Origin: Verrucomicrobiota bacterium
GTDB taxonomy: Bacteria; Verrucomicrobiota; Verrucomicrobiia; Opitutales; Opitutaceae
Assembly (NCBI GenBank): GCA_016871775.1
Contig: VHCI01000002.1
Coordinates: 1 to 64,000, forward strand
Reading direction: 5' to 3'
Length of the DNA: 64,000 nucleotides
Shown: in pieces, positions 8,770-18,562 of the stretch
Layout of the letters: every line of letters begins with the position of its first letter
Position numbering within the stretch: position 1 is the stretch's first letter
Made by a program: the position numbers and the translations under genes
Notes under the pieces: generated by a model
Database searches by the model: none
The model's input: the letters and a program-made list of their open reading frames with translations, nothing else
What the model was told of the DNA's origin: nothing

Positions 8770-10503
8770 TCAGCCGATGGATGGCGCCGCCTCCGCGGGG
8801 GGCGGTTGCAGGTCGGCGAGCACGGCCTCAACGTCGCGCAGCGATCCCGCGGGAAAAAACCCGTTCAGCCGGTGGATCACCTGCTGGATGATGCCGTCCG
8901 GGCAACTGGCCCCACCGGTGACGAGGATCCGCGGCTGAGCGGGCGGGCCCTCCGGCCAGAGCGGTCGACCCTCCAGTCGGCCCTGGCCGGCCCGATCATA
9001 GACGTAATGATCGATCGTGGCTCGTGAGGGCAGGTTGGCTTCAGACTGGATGAAAAACGCCCGCTCACCGAGCTTCTCCGCGCAGAGGCGGTAGAGTTGG
9101 TAGGTATTGGAGGAATTACGCCCTCCGATCACGAACGCCGCGTCCAGCGGTCCTTCGAGCGCCCGCGCGAGGGCATCTTGGTTGACCTGCGTGGCGTAGC
9201 AGAGGGTGTCCCTCCGACCGCCGCCCCCCACCCGGGAGTCGTCCCCGTGGAGCCGGCGGAAGGTGTCCCGGAGCAGTTCGATGATCGCGAGGGTCTCGTT
9301 CATCAGGAGCGTGGTCTGGTTGACCACGGCGACGCGCTCGAGGTGGCGTTGGACGTCAAAACCGGGGGTGTGCCGGCCGGCGAAGCGCTCGTGAAGGGTG
9401 GCGCGGACAGCCGGATCGGGCGAGGCGATGAGGGTGGCGAGGTCGCGGGCCTCGGCAAGGTCGCGGACGATGACCGCGGGGGCGTGGCGCCGAGTGTAGG
9501 AGAAGGTCGCCTTGGTCTCCTCGTGCTCGTGTTTGCCGTGGATGAGGACCGTGTAGCCCTCCCGGCCGTAGGCGCGGGCGGCCTTCCAGACCTTCTCCAC
9601 CAGCATGCAGGTGGCGTCGTAGGCGCTCACGGCGAGGCCCTTGCGGACCAGACGGCGCTTGTCCTCGGCGGTGGCTCCAAATGCCGGAATGATCACGATG
9701 TCCTCGGGCGTCAGCGTGTCCCAGAGGAGCGGCGCGTCGGGTCGGTCGTCCGTGCGGTAGGGGACGCTCCGTTCCGACTGAAGGTAGCGCAGGCCGCGGC
9801 GAAGCAGGTCCTCATTGACGAACGGGTTGTGGATTAGTTCCGAGAGCATAAAGACCCGTCGCCCGGGATTGGCGGCGAGGGTCTCGTAGGCGCGTTCGAT
9901 GGCGTTGCGCACGCCGAGGCAAAACCCGAAGTGGCTGGGGATGACGTAGGCGACGCAACCGAAGTCGAGGGGCACCGGGTCCGCGGCGCTGCGCTCGTGG
10001 CGGCGGGCCAGTTCCTTGATGGCGGTGCACAGCCGGGACTGGTAGAGGGCGGCTGCGGCGGGGTCCTGCGCGTAGATGCGGGGGTTGCGCTCGGCGGCCG
10101 GACGGAACTTGTAAATAAAGTCGTTTTCGCCCAAGTGGAGGTACGGGATGTCGGCCAAGTGTGGCTCGAGGGCGGCCACCACGGCGGCGAGGGAGGGAGC
10201 GAGATCGGCCGGGGAGGCCTCTAGGGTCGCGATGGGCCGGAAAACGACCTCCGGGTCTCGGGCCGGTGCGGCCACCTGCGTGAAAAGGACGCGGTGGCTG
10301 CGCCCCCCGGCGTTGACCGTGAAGAATTCCGCGGGGGGCGTGTGGTCCGAAAAGGAGGATTCCAACCGCTGGGTGGCCATCGCAAGGTCGCTGCCGGTGA
10401 AGGCGAGGCCCTGCTTGGAACCAAGGTGCCGCACGGCGAGCTGGTTGCCCGGGTTGAAGGCAAGGATCGCGAAGAGGACCGGCGGACTGGCGGGCGGCGG
10501 CAT
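8770..10503 (-). CDS. ispH: 4-hydroxy-3-methylbut-2-enyl diphosphate reductase with long N-terminal extension
   Basis: Cys motifs FCLGVRNAIERAYE, DATCMLVEKVW, VTGGASCPDGIIQQVI; HEHEETKATFSY; GGRNSSNTYQLYRLC. Confidence 0.92.
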   Translation of the reverse strand: MPPPASPPVLFAILAFNPGNQLAVRHLGSKQGLAFTGSDLAMATQRLESSFSDHTPPAEFFTVNAGGRSHRVLFTQVAAPARDPEVVFRPIATLEASPADLAPSLAAVVAALEPHLADIPYLHLGENDFIYKFRPAAERNPRIYAQDPAAAALYQSRLCTAIKELARRHERSAADPVPLDFGCVAYVIPSHFGFCLGVRNAIERAYETLAANPGRRVFMLSELIHNPFVNEDLLRRGLRYLQSERSVPYRTDDRPDAPLLWDTLTPEDIVIIPAFGATAEDKRRLVRKGLAVSAYDATCMLVEKVWKAARAYGREGYTVLIHGKHEHEETKATFSYTRRHAPAVIVRDLAEARDLATLIASPDPAVRATLHERFAGRHTPGFDVQRHLERVAVVNQTTLLMNETLAIIELLRDTFRRLHGDDSRVGGGGRRDTLCYATQVNQDALARALEGPLDAAFVIGGRNSSNTYQLYRLCAEKLGERAFFIQSEANLPSRATIDHYVYDRAGQGRLEGRPLWPEGPPAQPRILVTGGASCPDGIIQQVIHRLNGFFPAGSLRDVEAVLADLQPPPAEAAPSIG

Positions 10504-10563
10504 AGCGGGAATCTGGCGCCGCGCCCGCGATGCCGCAAGCGCGCGCGGCGGAGGCTGTGCGGC

Positions 10564-12099
10564 TCAGAGGGTCTGACGGCGGTCGAGGCTGCGGTAATGG
10601 ATCGCCTCGAGCAGGTGGTGTTCCCCGACGGTCGCGCTGGCGTCGAGGTCGGCGATGGTCCGGGCGACCTTCAGGATCCGGTCGTAGGCGCGGGCGGAGA
10701 GGGTGAGGCGTTCCATCGCGTGCTGGAGCAGGTCCCCGAGATCGGCGGGCAGCGCGCAGTCGCGGCGGATTTGGGCGTGGGTCATCCGGGCGTTGAGGGC
10801 CGCGGTGGCCGTGCCGGCGAGGCGGGCGTGCTGCCGGGCCCGCGCGGCGTGGATCCGGCTGCGAATGCTGGCGGAGGCTTCAGCCGGCCGGTCCGCGCGC
10901 AGCTCGGCGACGCTCAGGGCCGGGGCCTCCACGTGCAGGTCGATGCGGTCGAGGAGCGGCCCGGAGATCCGGGCGCGGTAGCGTTGAATTTGGGTGGGTG
11001 AGCAGCGGCACTCCCGCTGCCGGTCGCCAAGATGCCCACAGGGGCACGGGTTCATTGCGGCCACGAGCATGAAGGAGCAGGGCAGGGTGACCTTGCCCGC
11101 GCTGCGGGAAATGGTGACCTCTCCGTCCTCCAGCGGTTGCCGCAGCACTTCAAGGGCGGAGCGCTTGAACTCAGGCAGTTCGTCAAGGAACAACACCCCC
11201 AGATGCGCGAGGGAAATCTCGCCCGGGCCGGGGATGGTGCCTCCGCCGAGCAGGGCGACATCGGACACCGTGTGATGCGGCGAGCGGAACGGCCGCGCCG
11301 GGCCCGTGGATTCCCCCTGCAGGGTGCGGCCCGCGGCGGAGTGGATGCTCAGGATCTCTAGCGCCTCCTCGGTCGTTGGCGCGGGCATCAGCGAGGGGAT
11401 GCGTTTAGCCACCATCGATTTACCGGAGCCGGGAGGCCCCATGATCAACAGGTTATGTCCGCCCGCGACCGCTACCTCCACGGCGCGCCGAAGAGCGGGC
11501 TGACCCTTCACCTCCGAGAAGTCGAGGCCCGCGTTGGTCGCCGGCGGGTCGGGCGTCGCCCGCCGTGGCAGCGGATTGAGGCGCAGGCTACCCGCGAGGA
11601 ACCGTGCCGCGGCATCCAGCGAGTCGAGCCGGTAGACCTCTAGTCCCTCCACAAGGGCGGCCTCCTCCGCGGAGGCGCCGGGCAGCAGGAGGCCTCGTTT
11701 ACCCAACCGCCGGGCCAGCCGCGCCATCGCCAGCGCGCCCCGGACCGGACGCGTGGCCCCGGAAAGACTCAGTTCGCCCGCGATCAGCCAGGGATCGATC
11801 TCCGCGGCGTGGAGTTGCTGGGTCGCCAGCAGAATGCCGAGGGCGATGGGCAGGTCGTAACACGGGCCCTCCTTGCGCAGGTTGCCGGGGGCAAGGTTGA
11901 TGGTGGTGCGCGTCCGGGGAATGCGGAACCCGCTGTTGCTGAGGGCGGAAAGCACCCGGTCGTCCGACTCCTTCACGGCCGCGTCGGGGAGGCCCACAAG
12001 GATGAGTTTGGGGTCACCGACCTCGTTGCTGTTGACCTCGACCGTGACGGTCTCGGCCGAGATGCCTTGGAGGGCAGCGGAAAGCAGGGTGGCAAGCAT
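10564..12099 (-). CDS. comM: YifB/ComM family Mg chelatase-like AAA ATPase
   Basis: [82 protein letters not shown]. Confidence 0.96.
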   Translation of the reverse strand: MLATLLSAALQGISAETVTVEVNSNEVGDPKLILVGLPDAAVKESDDRVLSALSNSGFRIPRTRTTINLAPGNLRKEGPCYDLPIALGILLATQQLHAAEIDPWLIAGELSLSGATRPVRGALAMARLARRLGKRGLLLPGASAEEAALVEGLEVYRLDSLDAAARFLAGSLRLNPLPRRATPDPPATNAGLDFSEVKGQPALRRAVEVAVAGGHNLLIMGPPGSGKSMVAKRIPSLMPAPTTEEALEILSIHSAAGRTLQGESTGPARPFRSPHHTVSDVALLGGGTIPGPGEISLAHLGVLFLDELPEFKRSALEVLRQPLEDGEVTISRSAGKVTLPCSFMLVAAMNPCPCGHLGDRQRECRCSPTQIQRYRARISGPLLDRIDLHVEAPALSVAELRADRPAEASASIRSRIHAARARQHARLAGTATAALNARMTHAQIRRDCALPADLGDLLQHAMERLTLSARAYDRILKVARTIADLDASATVGEHHLLEAIHYRSLDRRQTL

Positions 12100-12167
12100 T
12101 GCGCCCCGAGCACGCGTCGGTCACGCGTGCGCGCCAAGGCCGGCTTGGCCCCGTTTCGCGGGGCAAT

Positions 12168-12479
12168 TCAGCGATCCGGCAAGGGCCGGTGGCGGCGGCC
12201 GGTGATCCGGCCGGAGCCGGACTGGCTGCTGAGTTGCCGGATCTCTTCAAACTGGCGCTGAGTGATGAGGCGGCGCGGCAACCGCCGCTCGGCCTCGGCC
12301 ACGAGCCGCGCGCGATCCTCCTCGCTGGGCTGGTGGGGTTCCCAGGGCGTGTGGTGCCCCTGGTGGCGGCGCCACTGGATGTTGCCCCCGTGCACAAGGG
12401 CCTTGACCTCATACTTGCCGGTTGCGGGATCCCGGTTCCACCAGCCGAACTCCATACCCATACCCCACCTCTCCGGCAA
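12168..12479 (-). CDS. Conserved-looking hypothetical small protein
   Basis: ORF MGMEFGWWNRDPATGKYEVKALVHGGNIQWRRHQGHHTPWEPHQPSEEDRARLVAEAERRLPRR, collinear with neighbours; no family recognised. Confidence 0.55.
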   Translation of the reverse strand: MPERWGMGMEFGWWNRDPATGKYEVKALVHGGNIQWRRHQGHHTPWEPHQPSEEDRARLVAEAERRLPRRLITQRQFEEIRQLSSQSGSGRITGRRHRPLPDR

Positions 12480-12581
12480 ACGCGCCGGGCCGGCGAGCGT
12501 AAACTCTGCGCGCAGGCTTCGGGGATGGTAGTGCGAGTCCCGCCGCGCGACCGTGCGCGCGCAGCGGATGCTCCTTCACAT

Positions 12582-13307
12582 CTACCGCCAGCGCAGCGAG
12601 GGAAGGGTGAAGGATCCGGTGCTGATAACCTCCTTCCCCTTCCCGGGGCGGCAGCAGCCCAGGTACTGCGTGCAGCCGGTCACGATGAAGCGCGGCGCGG
12701 GCCTATGCCAGGCGCCCAGATGGGCTGACCGGGCGGGCAAGACCAGCCGCGAGTGGACGATGAGCGCCCCCCGTTGCGGGGGCCTGGCGGTGTCGGCGAG
12801 AAAGCGGAGCAGCGCCCCCCAGGCCGGGCTGCCGGCGGGATAAAGCTGCGGGGTTGAAGCCGAGACGCGGCGAAATATGGCCTTCCAGTTGGCGAGGCTC
12901 CCGCGTATCCCGGGGGCGGCGTGCTGGAGTTCCTCCCGCAGCCGCCGGCGCACCGCGGGGGCTTCGTGGCTCCAAGGTACTAGGCTCGGGTAAAGGACAT
13001 CCCCGTGCTCCACGCAGACCTCGCAGTGGGCGAGCTCGAGGAGGTGGCAAGAAGAGAGATTCGGATCGTGATTGCCTGTGATTGGGCGGGGGCGCATTCC
13101 GCGCTCCGCGCAGAAGGCGAAGAGTTCCTCGCGGCAGCGAGCGGAGTGTGGAGGCTGCACCAGGGGACGGGGGTCCCCGGTGTCGCCATTGAGCATTAGG
13201 TGATCCACCCACTGCAGCAGCGGGTAAAGTATCTCGAGGCGGCGCAGGCGGCCGGCGTAGTCGCCGTAATGGAGATCGTAAAGGCTGCGGGTCAGCCCCG
13301 GGGCCAT
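12582..13307 (-). CDS. Metallophosphoesterase
   Basis: [26 protein letters not shown] and LIVHSRL motifs of calcineurin-like phosphoesterases. Confidence 0.75.
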   Translation of the reverse strand: MAPGLTRSLYDLHYGDYAGRLRRLEILYPLLQWVDHLMLNGDTGDPRPLVQPPHSARCREELFAFCAERGMRPRPITGNHDPNLSSCHLLELAHCEVCVEHGDVLYPSLVPWSHEAPAVRRRLREELQHAAPGIRGSLANWKAIFRRVSASTPQLYPAGSPAWGALLRFLADTARPPQRGALIVHSRLVLPARSAHLGAWHRPAPRFIVTGCTQYLGCCRPGKGKEVISTGSFTLPSLRWR

Positions 13308-13402
13308 CGGTCCACGGTGGCGGGGCGCCGGCCGCCCTAAATGGGACCCGCCAGCGCGGGCGGGGGCTTGCGGGCCTCGGCGCGGGAGGATTTGCTCGGG
13401 CG

Positions 13403-14137
13403 ATGTCTCTTCGTGCGCTGCTGTTTCTGTTGCTACTGCCGGCCCCAGTTGGGGCCGGGGAGGTGGCGGACTGGGTCGCGCGGCATCGGGAGGCGATCGG
13501 GGGCGCCGACCGGATCGAGGCGCTGCGGTCCCTGCGGGCGGAGGGTACGGTGCAGGCGGGTGGGAGCGCGGTGCGCTTCCATTTCCTCGCGGCCCGCCCG
13601 GCGGCGGTGCGATTGGAGACCGAGCGGGGCGGCCGGACGCTGGTGCAGGCCACCGACGGTACCGAGCCCCCGTGGGAATTCGATACCGGCCAGTGGCCGC
13701 CGACCTACCGGGCGATGGCTCCAGCGGCGGCGCGCGTGTTCGCGGCCGACGCGGAGTTCGACAACCCGCTCGTGGCAGCGGCGGATCGCGGTTATGTTCT
13801 CGAGGACGGCGGCGAGGTTCAGGCCGAGGGCCGGCGTTGGCGGCGAATCCTTGCGACGCGGCGCCTCGTCGAGACTGTGTTCCTGTTCCTCGACCCGGAA
13901 ACGGCTTGGCTGTCGCTCCGTCTGGAGGAGAAGGCGGGCCCGGGCGGCCGCAAGGTACGCGTCCTCACGCGTTACGAAGATCCCCGACCGGTGGCTGGGG
14001 TGCTTTTGCCGCACCGGGTGGTTCAGGTGGTCGACGGGATCGTCCGGCAGACCACGGTGATCACTCGGATGGAGGCGAATCCGGCACTCGAGCCCGGGCT
14101 GTTCACCCGGCCGCGTGCCCCGCCCGAGGCGCGCTGA
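13403..14137 (+). CDS. Secreted outer-membrane lipoprotein-sorting-like protein (LolA/MucB-type fold predicted)
   Basis: Signal peptide; [34 protein letters not shown]... and [53 protein letters not shown] pattern. Confidence 0.65.
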   Translation: MSLRALLFLLLLPAPVGAGEVADWVARHREAIGGADRIEALRSLRAEGTVQAGGSAVRFHFLAARPAAVRLETERGGRTLVQATDGTEPPWEFDTGQWPPTYRAMAPAAARVFAADAEFDNPLVAAADRGYVLEDGGEVQAEGRRWRRILATRRLVETVFLFLDPETAWLSLRLEEKAGPGGRKVRVLTRYEDPRPVAGVLLPHRVVQVVDGIVRQTTVITRMEANPALEPGLFTRPRAPPEAR

Positions 14138-14202
14138 CGAGGAAGTTTGGGATTGCGCCGCCTCGGGTCGGGGGCTTCGCTCGGCTCCTATTCGTTAAAA
14201 TT

Positions 14203-14367
14203 ATGCAAGAACAAGTCACTCTGGAATGCACCGAGGCGAAGAAAGAGGGCAAGCCGGCCTCCCGCTACCTGACCTTCCGGAACAAGAAGACCGTCACCGA
14301 GCGCATCGAGAAGAAGAAGTATAACCCTCACCTCAAGCGGCACACCCTCCACAAGGAGATCAAGTAA
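14203..14367 (+). CDS. rpmG: 50S ribosomal protein L33 (no CxxC pairs)
   Basis: [54 protein letters not shown]. Confidence 0.93.
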   Translation: MQEQVTLECTEAKKEGKPASRYLTFRNKKTVTERIEKKKYNPHLKRHTLHKEIK

Positions 14368-14406
14368 GCGTCACGCGGACCCGCCTCCGCGGGCCTTCTT
14401 TGACGG

Positions 14407-14434
14407 AAAAGCCGGGTTGGAACCCGGCTTTTTG
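14407..14434. terminator. Bidirectional Rho-independent terminator between rpmG and the convergent small ORF
   Basis: aaaagccgggtt gg aacccggctttttgtttt: perfect stem with A-run upstream and T-run downstream. Confidence 0.85.
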
Positions 14435-14442
14435 TTTTCCCC

Positions 14443-14724
14443 TCAGGCCTGCGCCCCGGGCTTCTCGATCGAGGGGGGCGCGAAGGGACTCGCGGAGCCG
14501 CCGGACACCCCGTGCTGCTGCCGCCGGGCCGCCCGCCAGCCCTCGCGATGCTTGCGAATCCAGTCGAGCAGCGCGCGCTCGAAGCCGATGTCGTATCCCA
14601 GTCGCTCCGACTCGATCCACTTGTGCTTCAGGATCTCCTCCCGCTCGGCCAAAAACTCCTGGTAAAGGCTCGATTGCTTCACGAACTCGCGGGAAGTCTG
14701 GGACTCGGGAGGTCGCTGCGACAT
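14443..14724 (-). CDS. Small conserved-looking hypothetical protein
   Basis: KQSSLYQEFLAEREEILKHKWIESERLGYDIGFERALLDWIRKHREGWRAARR; charged helical small protein preceded by its own intergenic region. Confidence 0.65.
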   Translation of the reverse strand: MSQRPPESQTSREFVKQSSLYQEFLAEREEILKHKWIESERLGYDIGFERALLDWIRKHREGWRAARRQQHGVSGGSASPFAPPSIEKPGAQA

Positions 14725-14791
14725 GGACGGGTCGAGTCAGGCCGAGGGTTACAAGCCTGTCAATTCCCGTGGGGTAACCGTGAATAACCGC

Positions 14792-15895
14792 CTAGTTGGC
14801 CGCCGGCTTTGCCGGCAAACGTTGGAGCAGCTCTCGGCCGATCGCGGCGAACACACGCGCTGCCTCACCCTCCGGGTTGGCCACCACGACGGGCGCGCCG
14901 GCGTCGCCCCCGGCGCGGATTTCCGGGAAGAGCGGGACTTGGCCGAGGAGCGTGGTTTCGAGGCGTTCTGCTGTGGCGATGCCGCCGCCCGTGCCAAAGA
15001 GCGCGTGGCGTTGGCCGGAGGGATCGGTGAAATGGCTCATGTTCTCGGCCACGCCGAGCAGGGGCACGTTGACTTTGCGGAACATCAGCCCGCCCTTGCG
15101 GGCCACGTTGGTGGCCGCGGCCTGCGGCGTGGTGACCAGCACGGCCCCGTCCAGCGGCAGGGTCTGGACGAGGGAAAGTTGGGCGTCGCCGGTTCCGGGG
15201 GGCAGATCAATCAGCAGCAGGTCCAGTTCCCCCCAGCGCACGTTCTGCACGAACTGCTGGATAGTCTTCATGATCATCGGGCCGCGCCAGATGACCGGCG
15301 TATTGTCATCCACCAGAAAGCCCATGCTCATCACCTTCACTCCGTGGGCCTCCATCGGGATGAGCTGGGCATCGGCGCCGTCGCCCTCGACCTCGGGGCG
15401 CCCGCTCAGCCCCATCATCAGGGGCACGCTGGGGCCATAGATGTCGCAATCCATCAGGCCCACGCGGCCGGGCCTGCCCTCGGCGGCGAGCGCCCGCGCG
15501 ATGGCGCAGGCGAGGTTCACCGCGAAGGTGCTTTTGCCGACGCCGCCCTTGCCCGAGGCGATCGCGACGGCGTGGCGGATGCCACGGGCGGCGGGTGCGT
15601 TGCCGGGCAGGTTCCCGGCCGCGCCGGGGTTAGCCGCTGGGGTGGCCTTGGCCGTGGCGGAGACGGCGATCTCCACCAGAATGTCGTTCACCCCCGGTTG
15701 CCCGCGCAGGGCCTGTTCCACGGCCGCCTTCAATTGCAGCGGAATCTGCGGGTCCGTGGTCGTGAGCGCGAGGGAGACCTTGACCGTGCCGTTCAGGATC
15801 CCCGCGGAGCGCACCAGCCCGAAGGAGACGATGTCCCGGCTGAAACCGGGGTATTTGACGAGTTTGAGGCGGTCCTGGAGTTCGGCGGGAGTCAC
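14792..15895 (-). CDS. mrp: Mrp/NBP35 family iron-sulfur carrier ATPase
   Basis: IASGKGGVGKSTFAVNLA, LMDCDIYGPSVPLMMGL, IDLPPGTGDAQLSLVQTLPLDGAVLVTTPQAAA. Confidence 0.96.
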   Translation of the reverse strand: MTPAELQDRLKLVKYPGFSRDIVSFGLVRSAGILNGTVKVSLALTTTDPQIPLQLKAAVEQALRGQPGVNDILVEIAVSATAKATPAANPGAAGNLPGNAPAARGIRHAVAIASGKGGVGKSTFAVNLACAIARALAAEGRPGRVGLMDCDIYGPSVPLMMGLSGRPEVEGDGADAQLIPMEAHGVKVMSMGFLVDDNTPVIWRGPMIMKTIQQFVQNVRWGELDLLLIDLPPGTGDAQLSLVQTLPLDGAVLVTTPQAAATNVARKGGLMFRKVNVPLLGVAENMSHFTDPSGQRHALFGTGGGIATAERLETTLLGQVPLFPEIRAGGDAGAPVVVANPEGEAARVFAAIGRELLQRLPAKPAAN

Positions 15896-15963
15896 GGTGC
15901 GGGTGAAGAGCAGTTAAGGGTTGTTATCGGGAGGGGGGGCGCAAATAGAAATGCCATCCTGCC

Positions 15964-17169
15964 ATGGCCCTTTCCCGCCGTTACTTCCTCGCCTCCGGAC
16001 TCGCCGCTGCCGCCGCCCCCGCCTTCGCGGGGCAGCCCTCCCGCAACATCGGTGAGGTGCGGATCGACGTCGATACCGCGACCGTGCCGGTGCGCGTCTC
16101 CGGCGCCACGCCGGATCTGCAGTCCTTGGCGCTCACGGCCTTCCGCGCGCACGGCCGTTACCGGCTGGTTTCGGCCGGGCAAGCCTTTGACCTGAAGTTT
16201 TCCCCCGCGGGCGCCAATCAGGTGCGGGTGGAGATCACCCGGGGCGCCGCCGCGACTCCCGTGCACGCTGAGGCGGTGGCCGGAGCCACGCCCCGCCAGG
16301 CCCTGCTTAAGGCCGCGGATATCGCGGTGGTGAAGACCAACGGCCTCGGCCTGCGCGGTTTTTTCACCGCCCGCCTCGCCTTCGTGTCGCGGCGCGCGGG
16401 TCGCGGGGACATCTACACCTCTGACCTTTTCCTTGGCGAGGCCCGCCAGATCACCCGGGACAACGCCCACGTGCTCAGTCCCCGCTGGTCGCCGGACGGC
16501 TCACGCGTCATTTACACCAGCTACTTCCGCTCCAACGCGCCCGATGTCTTCGTTTCCAATGTCTCCAGCGGGGCGCGCGAGACCCTGATCAGCTTCCGCG
16601 GCACCAATAGCGGCGCCCGGTTCAGCCCCAGTGGTCAGCAGCTCGCCGTGGTGATGACGGGCGAGGGGTCCTCCGAGATCTACGTGACTAACGCCCAGGG
16701 CCGCCAACCTTCGCGCAAGACCCGTTCGGACGCCGTGAAGTCCTCCCCCTGCTGGTCGCCCGACGGCAGCCAACTGTTGTTCGCGATGGAGCCTGGTCCG
16801 CAGCTGTACCAGATGCAGGCAACGGGTGGGGTGCCCCGCCGCCTCGCGCTGAACCTCGGCACCTACGCCGCGGAGCCGGATTGGAGCCGCACGGACCGCC
16901 ACAAGATCGCCTGCACCGTCCGCGCCGGGCGCCAGTACCAGATCGGCGTCTTCGACCTGGCTAAGAGCGCGGGCAAGGTCGCCTCGAAAGCTAGCTTCGA
17001 CGGAGTGGAGCCTTCGTGGCTCGCCGACGGCCGCCACCTCGTCTACACGGCGCGCGACCGGACCTCGAGCGTCCTGTGCGTGCTCGACACGGAAACCGGC
17101 AACAGCACGCGTCTCGGCACGCCGGACTCCGCCGCGCTGCAGGGGTGCGTCTGGACCCCCGAAATTTGA
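15964..17169 (+). CDS. TolB-like WD40-type (PD40) periplasmic protein with Tat-like signal
   Basis: MALSRRYFLASGLAAAAAPAFA signal; repeated PRWSPDGSRVIYTSY, ARFSPSGQQLAVVM, PCWSPDGSQLLFAME motifs. Confidence 0.85.
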   Translation: MALSRRYFLASGLAAAAAPAFAGQPSRNIGEVRIDVDTATVPVRVSGATPDLQSLALTAFRAHGRYRLVSAGQAFDLKFSPAGANQVRVEITRGAAATPVHAEAVAGATPRQALLKAADIAVVKTNGLGLRGFFTARLAFVSRRAGRGDIYTSDLFLGEARQITRDNAHVLSPRWSPDGSRVIYTSYFRSNAPDVFVSNVSSGARETLISFRGTNSGARFSPSGQQLAVVMTGEGSSEIYVTNAQGRQPSRKTRSDAVKSSPCWSPDGSQLLFAMEPGPQLYQMQATGGVPRRLALNLGTYAAEPDWSRTDRHKIACTVRAGRQYQIGVFDLAKSAGKVASKASFDGVEPSWLADGRHLVYTARDRTSSVLCVLDTETGNSTRLGTPDSAALQGCVWTPEI

Positions 17170-17211
17170 CGGGTAGCAACGGATGCGCCCGGGCCGCCCA
17201 AGGGTGAGGGT

Positions 17212-18528
17212 TTGGGAATGAATCGTTTTGCGGGCCTGCTTTCCGGGCTGCTGATCTGGGCCGGCCCGGTCCTCCCTCGGCCGGCAGCCGCCCCAAGCCC
17301 GGCGGACCCGCGGGAGGGGGCGCCCGTATTCCAGACCGCGGCGGACCGGGAAACTGGCCTGGTCGCGGCGATGGTGGCGCGCATCGAGCTGATGCCCCAA
17401 GTGGCCGCGTGGAAACACCGCCGGGGGCAGCCTGTGCTCGATATTGACCGCGAGGCGGCGGTGTTGCGCGTCTGGCGAGCCGAGGCCGAGGCGCTGGGAC
17501 TGGCCTCCCACTCGATGGAGGAGTTTCTCCGGCTCCAGATGGCGTGGGCGCGGCGCCGTCAGGAGGGGCTCGTCACCAAATGGCGGGCGGCTGGCGTGCT
17601 CCCGGCAGAGCCTCCGGACCTGAATACCGTGCTGCGGCGACGGCTGGACGATGCGGGCCGTGAACTGCTGGCGGCGGCTTTCCTAGCGGCCGGGGAAGCC
17701 CTGCCGGCTTCGGCCGACCCGTGGGACCGGCTGGCGGGCATCGCCGGGCTCGCTCCGGAGGAACTCCGCGAACTAAAGGCGGCGCGGGTCGCCTTGCGCC
17801 GGACGGGGACCGCCACGCTGGCGGGCTTGCGCCGCGTCGGGGTCCTCCGCGTGGGCACCACCGGCGATTACGCGCCCTTCAGTTCTGATGCCGGAGGCGT
17901 GCTGCGGGGGCTCGACATTGAACTGGCGAGGGATCTCGCGGACGCACTAGGCCTGCAACCCGTGTTTGTGCCCACGTCCTGGTCGGGCCTGATGGCGGAC
18001 TTGCGCGCGCACCGCTTCGACCTAGCGCTCTCTGGCATCACCGTGACGGCGGAACGCGCCCGGGAGGCGGCCTTCTCCGTCGCCTACCTCGAGGATGGCA
18101 AGACGGCCATCACTCGCCGGGTGGACGCGCCGCGGTTCGGTTCCCTAGCCGCGATCGACCAACCCGGGGTGCGCGTGATCGTCAACCCGGGCGGGACCAA
18201 CGAGCGCTTCGTCCGGGAGCAACTGCGCCGGGCGGAGATCGTGCTCCACCCGGATAACCGAACGATCTTCGTCGCCTTGGCCGAGGGCGGGGCGGACGTG
18301 ATGTTCACCGACGGGATCGAGGTCCGCTTGCAGGCGCAGCGCGATTCCCGCCTCGGGGGATCTCTCGTTGAGCCCTTGACGCGGGCCGGCAAGGCGGTGC
18401 TACTGCCGCGGGGCGCGGAGTGGCGTGCGGCCGTGGACGCTTGGCTGGGCCCCTTGGTGGCCTCGGGCGCGGTCGCGGAACGGCTCGAGCGGGCCCTTGC
18501 GGAAGCAGCGGGCGAGAAGCGGTTTTGA
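17212..18528 (+). CDS. Secreted chorismate mutase (AroQ gamma class) fused to cyclohexadienyl/arogenate dehydratase (PheC-like, SBP family 3 fold)
   Basis: N-domain: LVAAMVARIELMPQVAAWKHRRGQPVLDIDREAAVLRVWRAEAEALGL...FLRLQMAWARRRQ; C-domain: LRVGTTGDYAPFS...LRGLDIELARDLADALGLQPVFVPTSWSGLMADLRAHRFDLALSGITVTAERAREAAFSVAYLEDGKTAI...VRVIVNPGGTNERFV...DNRTIFVALAEGGADVMFTDGIE; N-terminal signal peptide. Confidence 0.88.
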   Translation: MGMNRFAGLLSGLLIWAGPVLPRPAAAPSPADPREGAPVFQTAADRETGLVAAMVARIELMPQVAAWKHRRGQPVLDIDREAAVLRVWRAEAEALGLASHSMEEFLRLQMAWARRRQEGLVTKWRAAGVLPAEPPDLNTVLRRRLDDAGRELLAAAFLAAGEALPASADPWDRLAGIAGLAPEELRELKAARVALRRTGTATLAGLRRVGVLRVGTTGDYAPFSSDAGGVLRGLDIELARDLADALGLQPVFVPTSWSGLMADLRAHRFDLALSGITVTAERAREAAFSVAYLEDGKTAITRRVDAPRFGSLAAIDQPGVRVIVNPGGTNERFVREQLRRAEIVLHPDNRTIFVALAEGGADVMFTDGIEVRLQAQRDSRLGGSLVEPLTRAGKAVLLPRGAEWRAAVDAWLGPLVASGAVAERLERALAEAAGEKRF

Positions 18529-18562
18529 CTCCCGCGGCCCCGGCCTCATCCGTTCCCGCACC

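Noticed and set aside
12582-13307. Metallophosphoesterase as the missing PdeM component of the ligase-exonuclease repair cluster
   Set aside because: Sequence does not read like the ligase-associated endonuclease PdeM and lies about 7 kb away with unrelated genes between.
14723-16195. 490-aa plus-strand ORF opposite mrp
   Set aside because: Antisense to mrp with clear ATPase motifs on the other strand; low-complexity shadow protein.
15964-17169. TolB-like gene as part of a Tol-Pal locus
   Set aside because: No tolQ/R/A or pal neighbours; only generic PD40 repeats, so not assigned as tolB.
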